This document shows, in pieces, positions 19,014 through 29,707 of a stretch of 64,000 nucleotides of DNA. The notes beneath the pieces were generated by a model. That model was not told the DNA's origin. It saw nothing but the letters and a program-made list of their open reading frames with translations, and did not search any database. This DNA comes from Photobacterium sp. JCM 19050 (lineage in GTDB: Bacteria; Pseudomonadota; Gammaproteobacteria; Enterobacterales; Vibrionaceae), in NCBI GenBank assembly GCA_001310455.1, contig BAXG01000015.1:37071-101070 (forward strand), read 5' to 3'. A program made the position numbers and the translations under genes. Each line of letters starts with the position of its first letter. Positions within the stretch are counted from its first letter, which is position 1.

Positions 19014-21427
19014 ATGCCGGTGGTAAAGGGCGAGCGGTTGAGGGTAACCGGCGTGGTGCAGGGGGTCGGTTTCCGGCCAACTGTCTGGCGCATTGCCAAT
19101 TCGCTCAGCCTGTCGGGGCACGTTCTTAACGACGGCGAAGGGGTGCAGATTGACCTCTGGGGCGCACCGGACAGCTTGGCGCGTTTTGCCGCTGAGCTTG
19201 AACAGCAGTGCCCGCCGCTGGCAACCATAGAACACATTGAACGAAGCGCCCTCAAACGGCCTAGTCCGGTTGAGGCTTTGTTATTGCGGCCAGTGAAAGC
19301 AGCGAACATGTCACCGCCGGTGTGCCAGCCGATGCGGCTGTCTGCCCTGCATGCATTGAGGAAACCCTTGACCCGACAAGCAGGCGCTACCGTTACCCGT
19401 TTACCAATTGCACCCACTGCGGTCCCCGCCTTTCCATCATTAACACCATGCCGTATGACCGGCCGGGTACCAGCATGGCGATGTTCCCTTTATGCAAACC
19501 GTGCAGGGAAGAGTATGACAATCCGGCTGACCGCCGCTTCCATGCACAGCCGGTTGCCTGTCCGGACTGCGGCCCCAAAGTCTGGCTTTCTGATGCCACA
19601 GGAACGGTTATCAAGCCGGAATCGTTGGGGGCGGAGGACGCCATCACCGCTGCTGCCCGTCTGATAAAAGAAGGTCACATCCTTGCTGTCCGGGGGATCG
19701 GGGGATTCCACCTGGCCTGCGATGCCTCCAACGCAAAAGCTGTCTCCTTGCTGCGAGCGCGCAAACAGCGCCCTGCCAAGCCCTTTGCCGTTATGGTGAA
19801 AGATATTGAGACGGCAAAAGCTTTGTGCGAGGTATCCACGGAGAGTGAAAAACTGCTGGCTGGCAGTGCGTCACCCATCGTCCTTATGCCCGTAAAGAAA
19901 AAACAGGCGTTGGCCAGTGTGCCTGTCCGGGAATTGGCCCCCGGCCTGAACGAGCTTGGCCTGATGCTGCCCACATCACCCCTTCACCTTTTGCTTTGTC
20001 ATGATGCGAATACGCCCCTTGTGATGACATCGGCCAACCTAAGTGGCAACCCGCAGTGTACCGGCAATGAGGAAGCGCTTTCAGACCTTGCAGGCATCGC
20101 AGATTTCTGGCTTTTGCACAACCGGGAGATAGTAACCCGGGTTGATGATTCCGTGGCCAGGCAGACGGCACTCGGGCCGCAACTGCTGCGGCGGGGCAGG
20201 GGGTATGCCCCGCTTCCTATCCGTTTGCCGGAGGGTTTTGACGACGTACCGGCCACCCTCGCACTGGGCGGAGAGGTAAAAAATGCATTTTGCCTGACCA
20301 CCGGGCAGGGGGCGGTGGTCAGCCAGTATATCGGGGATCTGGAAAGTGTGAGGGTGTGGGATGATTTTGAAACGTCCCTTTCCCATTACAGCGCTTTGTA
20401 TCGGTTTGCGCCGGAGATTGTGGCTATCGACAGCCACCCGGAATACCTGGCGTCCAAACTGGCAAGGGAAGCTATTGTCCCCGACCCAGACAGACTTAAA
20501 AGCAAAAAGATCATGGGTGACCCAAAGCCTGCCGGGCTGATGGAAACCGGCCTTAAAAACGCTAGGCTTATAGAAGTGCAACACCACCATGCCCATGTGG
20601 CATCGTGCATGGCTGATAACGGGCTGGAGGCGAACCACCCGCCGGTTCTTGGTGTGGTGTTTGACGGGCTGGGGTTCGGTGATGACGGGACAATCTGGGG
20701 CGGTGAGTTCCTGCTTGCTGATTACCGACGTGCCACGCGCATCGGGCATCTGAAAACGGCAACCCTGCCCGGCGGGGTAATGGCGATAAGGCAGCCATGG
20801 CGCAACCTGGTTGCTTCCCTTGCATCTTCCGGTGTGAATGTAGCAGAAGATGGAACAGCAGGTATTGCGGCGCTAAACGGCAAGCCGGTGGCCGCGATGC
20901 AGCAGATGATTGCCAAGGGAATCAACAGCCCAGTATCAAGCTCGGCCGGGCGATTGTTTGATGCTGTGGCCGCTGCTCTTGGCATCGCGCCGGATACACT
21001 CAGCTACGAGGGGGAGGCGGCCATTTTGCTCGAAGCGCAGGCAGCCGCCTTGCAGGATGAAAAAGGCGGCTACAGGTTTGCGGTGAAGCCGGGTGAATGT
21101 GCAGAACTCGACCCGACGCCAATGTGGCAGGCACTGCTGGATGATATCCGGCGGGGCGAGCAGGTTGGGATAATGGCGTACCGTTTCCATGCCGGACTGG
21201 CACAAGGTGTCGCAGACATGATTGACGTGCTGCGTGCGCAATGCCCCAAACAGGCAAAGGTGGTGTTGAGTGGCGGTGTGTTCCAGAACAGACTGTTGTT
21301 AGAACTGACAGTTACGAACATTCGGAAAGCCGGGTTTGACGTGCTGGTTCAACGGCAGGTGCCTGCCAATGATGGCGGACTGGCACTGGGGCAGGCAGTG
21401 GTCGCTATAGCCCGTTCGACAGGCTAG
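19014..21427 (+). CDS. hypF: carbamoyltransferase HypF (one frameshift)
   Basis: A TTG at 18996 is an alternative start. Two frames join near 19275 (a G missing, giving FVIAASESSEHVTAG), for about 804 residues. The N-terminal acylphosphatase domain has RVTGVVQGVGFRPT. Zinc-finger pairs follow (CPACIEETLDP, CTHCGPRLS, CKPC, CPDCGPK). Then comes the YrdC-like carbamoyl-adenylate domain (VRGIGGFHLACDA, KRPAKPFAVM-like segment) and the Kae1-like domain with HHHAHVASCMADNGL and FDGLGFGDDGTIWGGE. HypF moves the carbamoyl group from carbamoyl phosphate to HypE. It lies 24 bases before the second hydrogenase. Confidence 0.92.
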
Positions 21428-21451
21428 CGGGCAGGAAGTCAGGGGAGCAGA

Positions 21452-22403
21452 ATGGCAAAAAACAACACCACGATGTTGTGGTTCCAGACCGGAAGCTGTG
21501 GCGGAGATACCATGGCGCTGTTAAGTGCTGACCGGCCTTCCCTGCCGGATCTGCTGGATACCTATGGTATCGAAATGCTGTGGCAACCGTCCCTGTCTGT
21601 GGAAAGCACCCGCCCCTACGATGCATTGCTTGAAGACATTATCGACGGCCGTCAGCAGTTGGATATTCTTTGTGTTGAAGGCAGCATTATCACCGCACCG
21701 GAGGGCACCGGGATGTTTGACCAACTTCGCCGCCGGGCCAAAAAAGACTGGCTTTTGGCACTGGCGGAGAAAGCCCGCTATGTCGTTGCTATGGGCACCT
21801 GCGCCGCCTTCGGCGGTGTCCACTCCGCGCCGCCCAACCCGTCTGACTGTGTTGGTTTGCAGATGGACAAGGAAATGCCCGGTGGCCTGCTGCCGGTAGA
21901 ATGGCGAAGCGGAGCCGGGTTTCCGGTTATCAATATTGCAGGGTGCCCCGCCCATCCCAATACCATGACCAAAACCCTGGCGATGATAGCCAGCGGCATC
22001 ATTCTCCAGCTTGATCACTTAAACCGGCCAAAAGAATTCTTCAGCACCCTGGTTCACCAGGGATGTACCCGCAACGAATACCACGAATATGACGTCGAGG
22101 AATCGGAGTTCGGCACCAATGGCTGCATGTTCTTTAACCTTGGCTGCAAGGGGCCTTTTACCCAGGCGACCTGCAACACTGAACTCTGGAACGGGCGGAG
22201 CAGTAAGACCCGGGCCGGGGTGCCCTGTTTTGGCTGCACATCGCCGGGGTTCCCGGAAGATGAGGCCTTTTCCAGACAGAAAAACTCGGCCCGATACCGG
22301 TCAAACTGCCGGTCGGTGTCGAGCGCGCCAACTACATTGCCTATAAAAATCTTGCCAAGCCGCTGCGCCGGAGCGGGTGAAAAAACGGAAGATGGAGCCT
22401 TAA
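21452..22403 (+). CDS. [NiFe]-hydrogenase small subunit, cytosolic group 2/1h-like (two frameshifts)
   Basis: GGGGAG precedes the start. There is no Tat signal, so the subunit stays in the cytosol. The N-terminal cluster motif is GSCGGDTM: the usual second cysteine is Asp, so the proximal cluster would have three Cys (with GTCAAFGG and IAGCPAHP) and one Asp. Distal and medial cluster motifs are HQGCTRNEYHEY, GCMFFNLGC and CFGC. Breaks lie near 22270 (a T missing) and 22365. In the restored frame the protein ends in ERVKKRKMEP at TAA 22401-22403, about 318 residues. It resembles HoxB/HupU sensors and cyanobacterial-type HupS; the subgroup is unresolved. Confidence 0.85.
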
Positions 22404-23922
22404 TGGCAAGGAAGACACTGAATATCGATCTCAACCGCGTGGAAGGGGATCTGGAATTTGAACTGGATGTAGAAGACGGCCGGGTGGTCGATGCGCGCTG
22501 TATTGGTGTGATGTACCGTGGCTTTGAGCAAATCATGATAGGCCGCACACCCCGCGATGCGGCGGTGATAACGCCCCGGGTCTGCGGGATTTGTGGGACA
22601 GCCCACTTGTATGCCGCCACCTTGGCGTTGGAGCAAATCTGGCAGGTCGAGGTACCGCCCAATGCTGCCCGAATTCGTAACCTGTGCCTTTTAGCTGAGA
22701 GTATCCAGAACGATATCCGCCAGTCATTCCTGATGTTCCTGGTGGATTTTTGCCACTCTGCTTACCGGTCGCACCCGCTTTTTGAGGAGATCATGGCGGC
22801 GTTTGAACCGTTCAAGGGGCGTCACCATCTCGGGGCGCTGGAACAATCCCGCGATGCAGTGGGGATAGTGGCACTCTTTGGCGGCCAGTGGCCCCATTCG
22901 TCCTATATGCTTCCCGGTGGTGTGGTCGGCAAGCCCAGCCAGCGCAAACTGATTGATGCCCTGGATATTATTTCCCGCCTCCAGCGCTGGTACGAACATG
23001 CGGTGATTGGTGAAGACCTCGAAACCTGGCTGGCTGAGGACAGCTTCGACGCCTGATGGGCGCGCTGGATGAAAACCTTACCCGAAGGCAAAGCGCTCTG
23101 GGGTTGTTCACTCGATTCTCGCGAAGCCTTGGCCTGCACCAGACCGGTTTCGGCACCGGGCATATGATTAGCTACGGGGCGGTGCATGACCCGGAGCATG
23201 CCGGAAAACACGCGATGCAAGCCGGGGTGTTTAATGTAGACACCGGTGATATTGAACCGCTGGATGAGGCGCTGATTAACGAGCATGTTCGCCACTCCTG
23301 GTTCCGGCCTTATCAAAACGGCAAGCATCCCTCCAAAGGTGAAACTGTGCCGGATTACCAGCCGGAGAGTGACCGTTATACGTGGGCAAAAGCCCCGCGT
23401 TACGGAGAGCGGGTGATGCAAACCGGGCCGCTGGCAGAGTTGGTGATTGGCGGTGATAAGCTGGTACAGGATATCCATCAGAAGGAAGGCGGCTCAACCT
23501 GGCTCCGGCAGTTCGCCCGGCTAAGGCGCATCGGTCACAGCATGTGGTTTATGCGCCGTATTGTGTCTGAGCTGGCGTCGGACATCGATGCCCCGTTTTT
23601 CAACCCGCCGTCACCCGGGCAGGAGTGCGACGGACAGGGAGCCGGGTTGATTCAGGCCGCCCGGGGCGGGCTTGGTCACTGGGTCAGCATTAAAGACGGT
23701 GTGGTGGATCGCTATCAAATCATCACGCCCACCGCCTGGAACGCCTCGCCGAAAGACAGTAACGGCCGCCACGGGCACTGGGAGCAGAGCGTGCTCGGCC
23801 TGGCGGTCGATGATCTCGATAACCCGTTGATGGTCGGGCATGTGATTCGCTCCCATGACCCGTGCCTGGTGTGTACCGTCCATATGCTGCCGACCGGGAA
23901 ACGTATCCGGTACGGGGTGTAG
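22403..23922 (+). CDS. [NiFe]-hydrogenase large subunit of the second hydrogenase (one frameshift)
   Basis: The ATG overlaps the small-subunit TAA. The frame breaks near 23055 and continues to 23922, about 507 residues. The L1 motif TPRVCGICGTAH and the L2 motif DPCLVCTVH carry the four NiFe-ligand cysteines. A 12-residue tail (MLPTGKRIRYGV) follows the terminal His, so protease processing is expected. True regulatory hydrogenases (HoxC/HupV) lack such a tail. The fit to group 2 (HMISYGAVHDPEH, YMLPGGVV segments) is good, but sensor or uptake function cannot be told from sequence alone. Confidence 0.88.
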
Positions 23923-23931
23923 GAGGGCACA

Positions 23932-24418
23932 TGCTGCACATCCTCTGCTTTGGCAATTCCCTTCACGGTGATGATGGCGTAGGTCCGGCACTGGCAAGCC
24001 GTCTGCAGGCGATTGTGTTGCCGGATGATGTCCGGGTATTCAATGCCGGTGTGATGGGCTAAATGCCATGCCGTTGTTTGATTCATGCAGCCATGTATTG
24101 GTGCTTGATGCCATGGACATTGGCCTCAAACCCGGACAATGGGATGTGATTGATGTCGACCCGTCCGGTGCAGGGGAATCCGGCAGCCATGGTGGCGGGG
24201 TGGATTATCTCCTTAAAGCGGTCAATGCCGTGGTGTCACCTTTGCCGGAAATTGCGGTTCTTGGTATCCAGATTGAAAAGGTAGGCGGATTCAGCCCGGT
24301 GTTGTCGGAGCCTGTCACCGCATCACTCAACGGCGTGGTTGAAGCCGTACTCGGGCTGGCTGTCAGCTACAAAACCCACCCGGCTTTCTCCTGTGCGAAA
24401 GACAGGGAGGTGCGTTGA
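23932..24418 (+). CDS. hupD: hydrogenase maturation protease, HupD/HyaD-like (one frameshift)
   Basis: Nine bases after the large subunit, MLHILCFGNSLHGDDGVGPA opens a HyaD/HupD-type endopeptidase with the conserved FGNxLxGDDG. The frame breaks near 24060 (a C missing, restoring VMGLNAMPLFDSCSHVLVLDAMD) and continues to TGA at 24418, about 162 residues. Nickel-binding Glu/Asp/His positions are partly visible (DDG, LDAMD). The last His is less clear (SGSHGGGVDYLL). It should process the adjacent large subunit. The stop overlaps the kinase start. Confidence 0.85.
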
Positions 24419-26647
24419 TGAAACCGCCCTCCCGGCAGCCACCGGATAACCATTTCACAGACCAGGAAATGCTCCGGCTGCGTGAAGAGATTGATGCCCT
24501 GCATGCAGCCGGTGAGGCAAAGGAGCAACAGTTGCTCGCGGTCACCCATGCCATGGATGAGATGCTGCTGGAAATTGAGTCCCAGCGAAATGCTCTCAAG
24601 CTGAAAAACAAGCAGCTTCTGGAGCTCAACGCCTACATTCGCAGTATCAACGACACCATGGACAGCATTCTGGTGGTGGCTGACCTGAACGGGCAGGTTA
24701 CCCAGACCAACCGGTTGTTTGCCGAGCATCTTGGCTGGACGGAAGAAACCCTGTCTCAGCTTCATATCGACTCCCTGTTTCCCTCAGAAGTGCTGATGGC
24801 ACTGAAATCCCCGGCAAATCCGGTGCATCTTCGGTGTTGGTGCCGGCGATAAACCGGCTGGGTCATCTTGAGCGGGAGATGCAGCTTTTGCGCAGCAACG
24901 GCTCGGTAACCGAAACCGTGTACCTGGTAAAAGGGGAGCGCTTTTACAGCCACCAGGGGAAACTTCAGGGTATGTTGCTGACGGCAACAGACATTTCAGA
25001 GCTTCGCCACCGAGAGTTGGCACTGCGCCAGAGCGAGGTAGAGCTGCAAAAAGCCAAAGCCGAGGCCGATGCCGCCAATCAGGCCAAGGGAGATTTTCTG
25101 GCCAACATGAGCCATGAAATCCGCACCCCGCTTAATGCAATTATTGGCTACACCAAGCTTTGCCTGAATCTGGGGCTGGAAGGGAAACTGCAGGATTACC
25201 TTTACAAGGTGGATGTCGCGTCCCACTCGCTGGCACACCTTATCAACGACGTGCTGGATCTTTCCAAAATTGAGGCGGGCAAGCTGGATTTGGAATCGGT
25301 GACGTTCAGCCTGATACAAGTGCTGGATAACGTGCGTCATGTGCTGGTGCTGGATATGGCGCACAAACCTATCGACTTTCAGGTCAACATTGATGACAGC
25401 GTGCCACATAACCTGAAAGGCGATCCGCTCCGCCTTCAGCAAATTTTGGTCAACCTTGCCGGAAATGCGGTGAAATTTACCGAAAAAGGCGAAGTGACTA
25501 TCCGGGTCTCCCTCGACAGCCGCGCCAATGACCCAGACATCATGCTGGCGTTTGTGGTGCGGGATACCGGAATAGGAATGACACCGAGACAGCTGGCGCG
25601 GCTGTTCGATATTTACCACCAGGCTGAGCAGTCGACCACGCGAAGATACGGCGGAACCGGCCTTGGGCTTGCCATTACCCGCAAGCTGGTGGACATGATG
25701 GGCGGCGATATTGATATCCAAAGCGAGTACGGTGTCGGGACGAGTTGCCGCTTTCGGGTGAGCTTACAACAAGGTGATCCGGCGCAGGTACCGGATGCCG
25801 GTATCTCTGCCAGCCCGGTTCAGCAAACTGCGCTGTCCGGCTGCCGGGTGCTGGTGGTGGACGACAATGCCATCAACCGGGATATGGTGGGGGAGTTGCT
25901 CGGTGGGCTTGGCGTTGTTGTGGACACTGCCGCCAGCGGCGAAGAGGCGCTGGTGCAGGTCGGGTCGGTAACCTATTCAGTGATCCTGATGGATATCCGC
26001 ATGGCCGGGTTGGATGGCCTGGAAACCACCCGGAGAATCCGGGAACGGCCTGAAAGCCGGAGTGTTCCCATTATCGCTCTGTCCGCCAGTGCCTCTCACA
26101 GCACCCAGGTTGCCTGCCTCGATGCCGGTATGAATGACTACCTCTCGAAACCTTTGGATATGCAGCGCCTTATCCAGCGTATTGCCCATTGGGCTGATCC
26201 GGGCCGGAACAAAATCGCTGGACAGCCTGAAACCGTCTCCGCGCAATTGGCGGAAAATGAAGGGACCTTACAAAAGACAGCGGCAGTGTTTAACCCGGAT
26301 GGTGCGCTGATGCTTCTGAACCACAACCACAGGGTGTACCGACGGTTGTTGGCAAAATTTCTTGAGCAGGTAGATGAACGGGCTTCCCAGCTTTCATCCG
26401 ATGGAAGTGCAAAAAAACGCTACTTCGCCATACACTCCATGAACTGAAAGGTGTGGCTGGATCTGTAGGGGCCGAAGTATTACACCTTCATTGTCAGGAG
26501 GCAGAAAATGCTGTCTGCAATGGCGCTTCTAACCTTACAGAATGTATGGAAAAAGTACGAAAATCTCTGACGGAAAGCGCGCTGGAGGTGCGTAACTATA
26601 TGAATATCCAGCATGTTCAACATCACAAAGATGATATGAGAATGTAA
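24418..26647 (+). CDS. cytosolic hybrid histidine kinase with Hpt domain (two frameshifts)
   Basis: The ATG overlaps the protease stop. About 743 residues are read over three frames. Breaks lie near 24810 (a C missing, giving [17 protein letters not shown]) and 26412 (an A missing in an A-run, giving [15 protein letters not shown]). The order is coiled coil (1-75), PAS (75-200), HisKA with [16 protein letters not shown] (about 229), HATPase with [20 protein letters not shown] and [10 protein letters not shown], receiver with [13 protein letters not shown] and [10 protein letters not shown] (about 476-595), and Hpt with [13 protein letters not shown] (about 673). No membrane helix is seen. The link to the hydrogenase genes recalls HoxBC-HoxJ H2 sensing. 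HoxA is the likely final receiver. Confidence 0.85.
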
Positions 26648-26736
26648 GAAACGCCTAAATATCCGTGCCTTAATATTGATTCGTCCGGTTAATAAATGAC
26701 TATTCTTATTAAATATTGGACGGATGGGCTGAACGA

Positions 26737-29603
26737 ATGGCACACAGAAAAAAGTACCCGCTGCAGATCCATATTGCGACGGTATTTATCGCATTGGTCG
26801 CGATTCTCGGCCTTGTGCTGACGATTTTCAGTTACCAGAATGCCCGGGTGTTGCAGGAACACCTTGCCACTGAGCTTACGGAAAAAAATGCCCACCAACT
26901 TCGCACTACGTTTGAAAAACTTACCCTGCCGGTTCTGACAACCCTGGATACCCTGGCGCTGGCTCCGTTTATCGCGGATAACGAGAGCGGCAAGCGCAAA
27001 GCCTGGCTGTCTGCAATCCAGGCGGTGATGGATCGCAACCCGGAAGTGGTTTCCATCTATTATGGCCGTGAGGACGAAAGCTCCTACTTTGTCCGCTCGA
27101 CGGTAAAGGCGTTTATGAAACGCCAGTTTGATGCCCCGCAACAATCCGTCCTGATGATGGATGTGAACAGCCCGGACGGAAAAAGAATCCGGCGCTTTTT
27201 CGACAGCGAGCTGAGCCTGTTGTCAGAGTTGGTTGAGTCAGATGTGGATTACAAACCGACGACCCGGCCCTGGTACCAGGTTGCACCGGAAAACGGGGCG
27301 GTGAATATTACCGAGCCTTACATGTACTACTTTATCAAGCGCTTGGCATCACGTTGTCCCGCCGTACATTGGACGGAAACGGTGTGCTGGCGGCGGATTT
27401 CACCCTCAAATCCCTCTCTGACTTGCTGGCCAGCATCCGGCCCAGCAATGACGCCCACCTTGGCTTGTTTGACAGTGACAAGCGCCTTATCGCCCACAGC
27501 GGGTTTGTCGATACGCCGCCTGCCTCCAACGTCATGGCGGGTGACCTGATTGGCTCGCCCCTGGCATCCCTTGAATCCCGGGCGCTTTCGCTCAGCGAAT
27601 GGTTGCAGGAAACCGACGGAGAGCACTGGCAGGTTAACCTGGTTCCGGTGCAATTAGGTGAGGAGCGGTTTTTATGGCTGGCAGAAGCCATACCGGAGCG
27701 GGAGCTTCTCGCCAGCGCCATCAAAGCCAGAGATAAACAGACACTGATTACCCTGGGGGCCGTGGTGATGAGTACCATCCTGGTCCTTTGGGCTGCGAGG
27801 GCTATATCCCGTCCGCTCAGGGTGCTGAGTGAAACGGCAAAACGGCTGCGGGAGTTCGATTTCTCTGACCCCAGTTGCCCGCGTTCCCGAATTCGCGAGG
27901 TGGATGTACTTGGCCGGTCTGTGGAGCAGTTGGCACTGACATTGAGAGACTTTTTGGCCATTCTGCGTGAAGTAACGGTCAGTTCGGACTTTGACACCCT
28001 GCTTGCCCGGGTTGCGGCCCATTGCCGCAAAGAGACCCTGGCAGACCAGGTGGTGCTCTGGACGTCTGAAAGCCAGGACCGAAGCACCTTTGTCCAGTCC
28101 GCCAAAGACGGTGATATTGACCGGGAGTTTCAGATTGAAAAGCTCCTGCTTGAGCACCCGGACATGGCTGAGCGCCTCGTCAGCCGCAGATACCTGTGCC
28201 TGTCTGAGCCGGAGCTCGAACTGCTGGACAGTTCACCGGAGAAGGCGCTTCACAGCGGTTGGCTGTTTGCCCTGGTTAACCGCGACGGGGAGCTGGTTGG
28301 TGTTGTGCTGCTTGGCTTTATGGAAAAGCTGCGCAAGATGCAGCTCGACAAGCTCAAGCTTATCAGTGAGTTTTTAAGCTTTGCCGAGCTGACCAAAGAA
28401 AACCTTGACCGTATCGCCCAGCAAAAAGGGTTGTTCAACTCGTTTATTGAGCTTATTGCATCTGCTATTGATACCAAGTCCCCGTATACCGGCGGGCATT
28501 GCCAGCGGGTACCTGAACTGACCTTTATGCTGGCTGAGGCGGCACACCGTGACCAGCAGTATTTTCCCGGTTTCCGGTTAACCAGCGAAGACCGGGAGGC
28601 CTTGCATGTTGCGGCCTGGCTGCATGACTGTGGCAAAGTGACCACACCGGAGTATGTGGTCGACAAGGCGACCAAGCTCCAGACAATCCATGACCGCATT
28701 CATGAAGTGCGTATGCGCTTTGAAGTGAAGAAAAACGAGGTGGAAATCCGCTTCTGGCAGGATGTCGCCAATGGCGGGAACCGAATCGAACTTGAGCAGG
28801 TGCGTAACCGGGCATGGCAGGAGCTGGATGATGAATTTGCCTTCATTGCCAAATGCAATATCGGCAGCGAGTTTATGGATGACCGGGATGTTGCGCGGCT
28901 TGAACGTATAGCCCAGCGAACCTGGACCCGGACCATTGATGATGCGCAAGGGTTATCGTGGGAAGAGATGGCGCGCCGTGAGCAGCGTGGCAAGGCAACT
29001 CTGCCTTGCGAAGAGCCTTTGCTCAGTGACCGCGAGGAGCACAAGATCGAATGGGGTGGCCGTCTTCCATCAGAGTGGGAGTTCACCATGGAAGTGCCAA
29101 GCCACCGGTTTAACCGGGGTGAGCTGCACAACCTGAAAATCCGCCGTGGTACGCTGTCTGACGAAGAACGCTTTGTGATTAACAACCATATCGTCCAGAC
29201 GATTTTAATGCTGAGAAAGCTGCCTTATCCGAAGGCCCTGCAACGGGTGCCGGACATTGCTGGTGGTCACCATGAGAAAATGGACGGCACAGGCTATCCG
29301 CTCGGACTGTCAAAAGATGAGCTGTCTGTCGATGCCCGGGCAATGGCGATTGCGGACATCTTTGAAGCGCTGACAGCCAGCGACCGTCCTTACAAACGGG
29401 CAAAAAACCTGAGTGAAGCGCTTAAAATCATGGTCTTTATGGCGAAGGATGAACATATTGATGCGGATTTGCTGAGGATATTCCTCAGAGACAATATCTA
29501 CCTGACCTACGCTTACCGGTTCCTTCCCAAAGATCAAATTGATCATGTGGATGTTTCAGAGCTGCTCTCTGCGCTGGATCATTATCAAATGGATCACTCT
29601 TAA
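26737..29603 (+). CDS. Cache-HAMP-GAF-HD-GYP phosphodiesterase 1 (one frameshift)
   Basis: I start at MAHRKKYPLQIHIATVF by comparison with the paralogue at 29708; a TTG at 26716 is upstream. About 955 residues. TM1 is near 12-33, a periplasmic Cache sensor about 40-310, and TM2 about 335-355, followed by HAMP. A GAF-like domain (about 415-560) and a split HD-GYP domain come last: WLHDCGKVTTPEYV at about 629 and GGHHEKMDGTGYPLGL at about 844. The frame breaks near 27345 (a G missing, restoring KRLGITLSRRTLDGNG). HD-GYP enzymes degrade cyclic-di-GMP. The 215 residues between the two motifs are unusually many. Confidence 0.85.
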
Positions 29604-29707
29604 TATGCAATTAGGTGATCTATTTCGCGATTTTTGAAATATTCATCTTAAAACTGCGACTGTCTGATTATTCTTACAAACTGGTGTTGGTTAAAGGATG
29701 ATCAGCC

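Noticed and set aside
21452..23056. A single 534-residue open frame joining hydrogenase small and large subunits
   Set aside because: The small-subunit C-terminus continues in another frame to its own TAA at 22401-22403, overlapping the large-subunit ATG. The fusion arises from two one-base losses and is not a real fusion protein.
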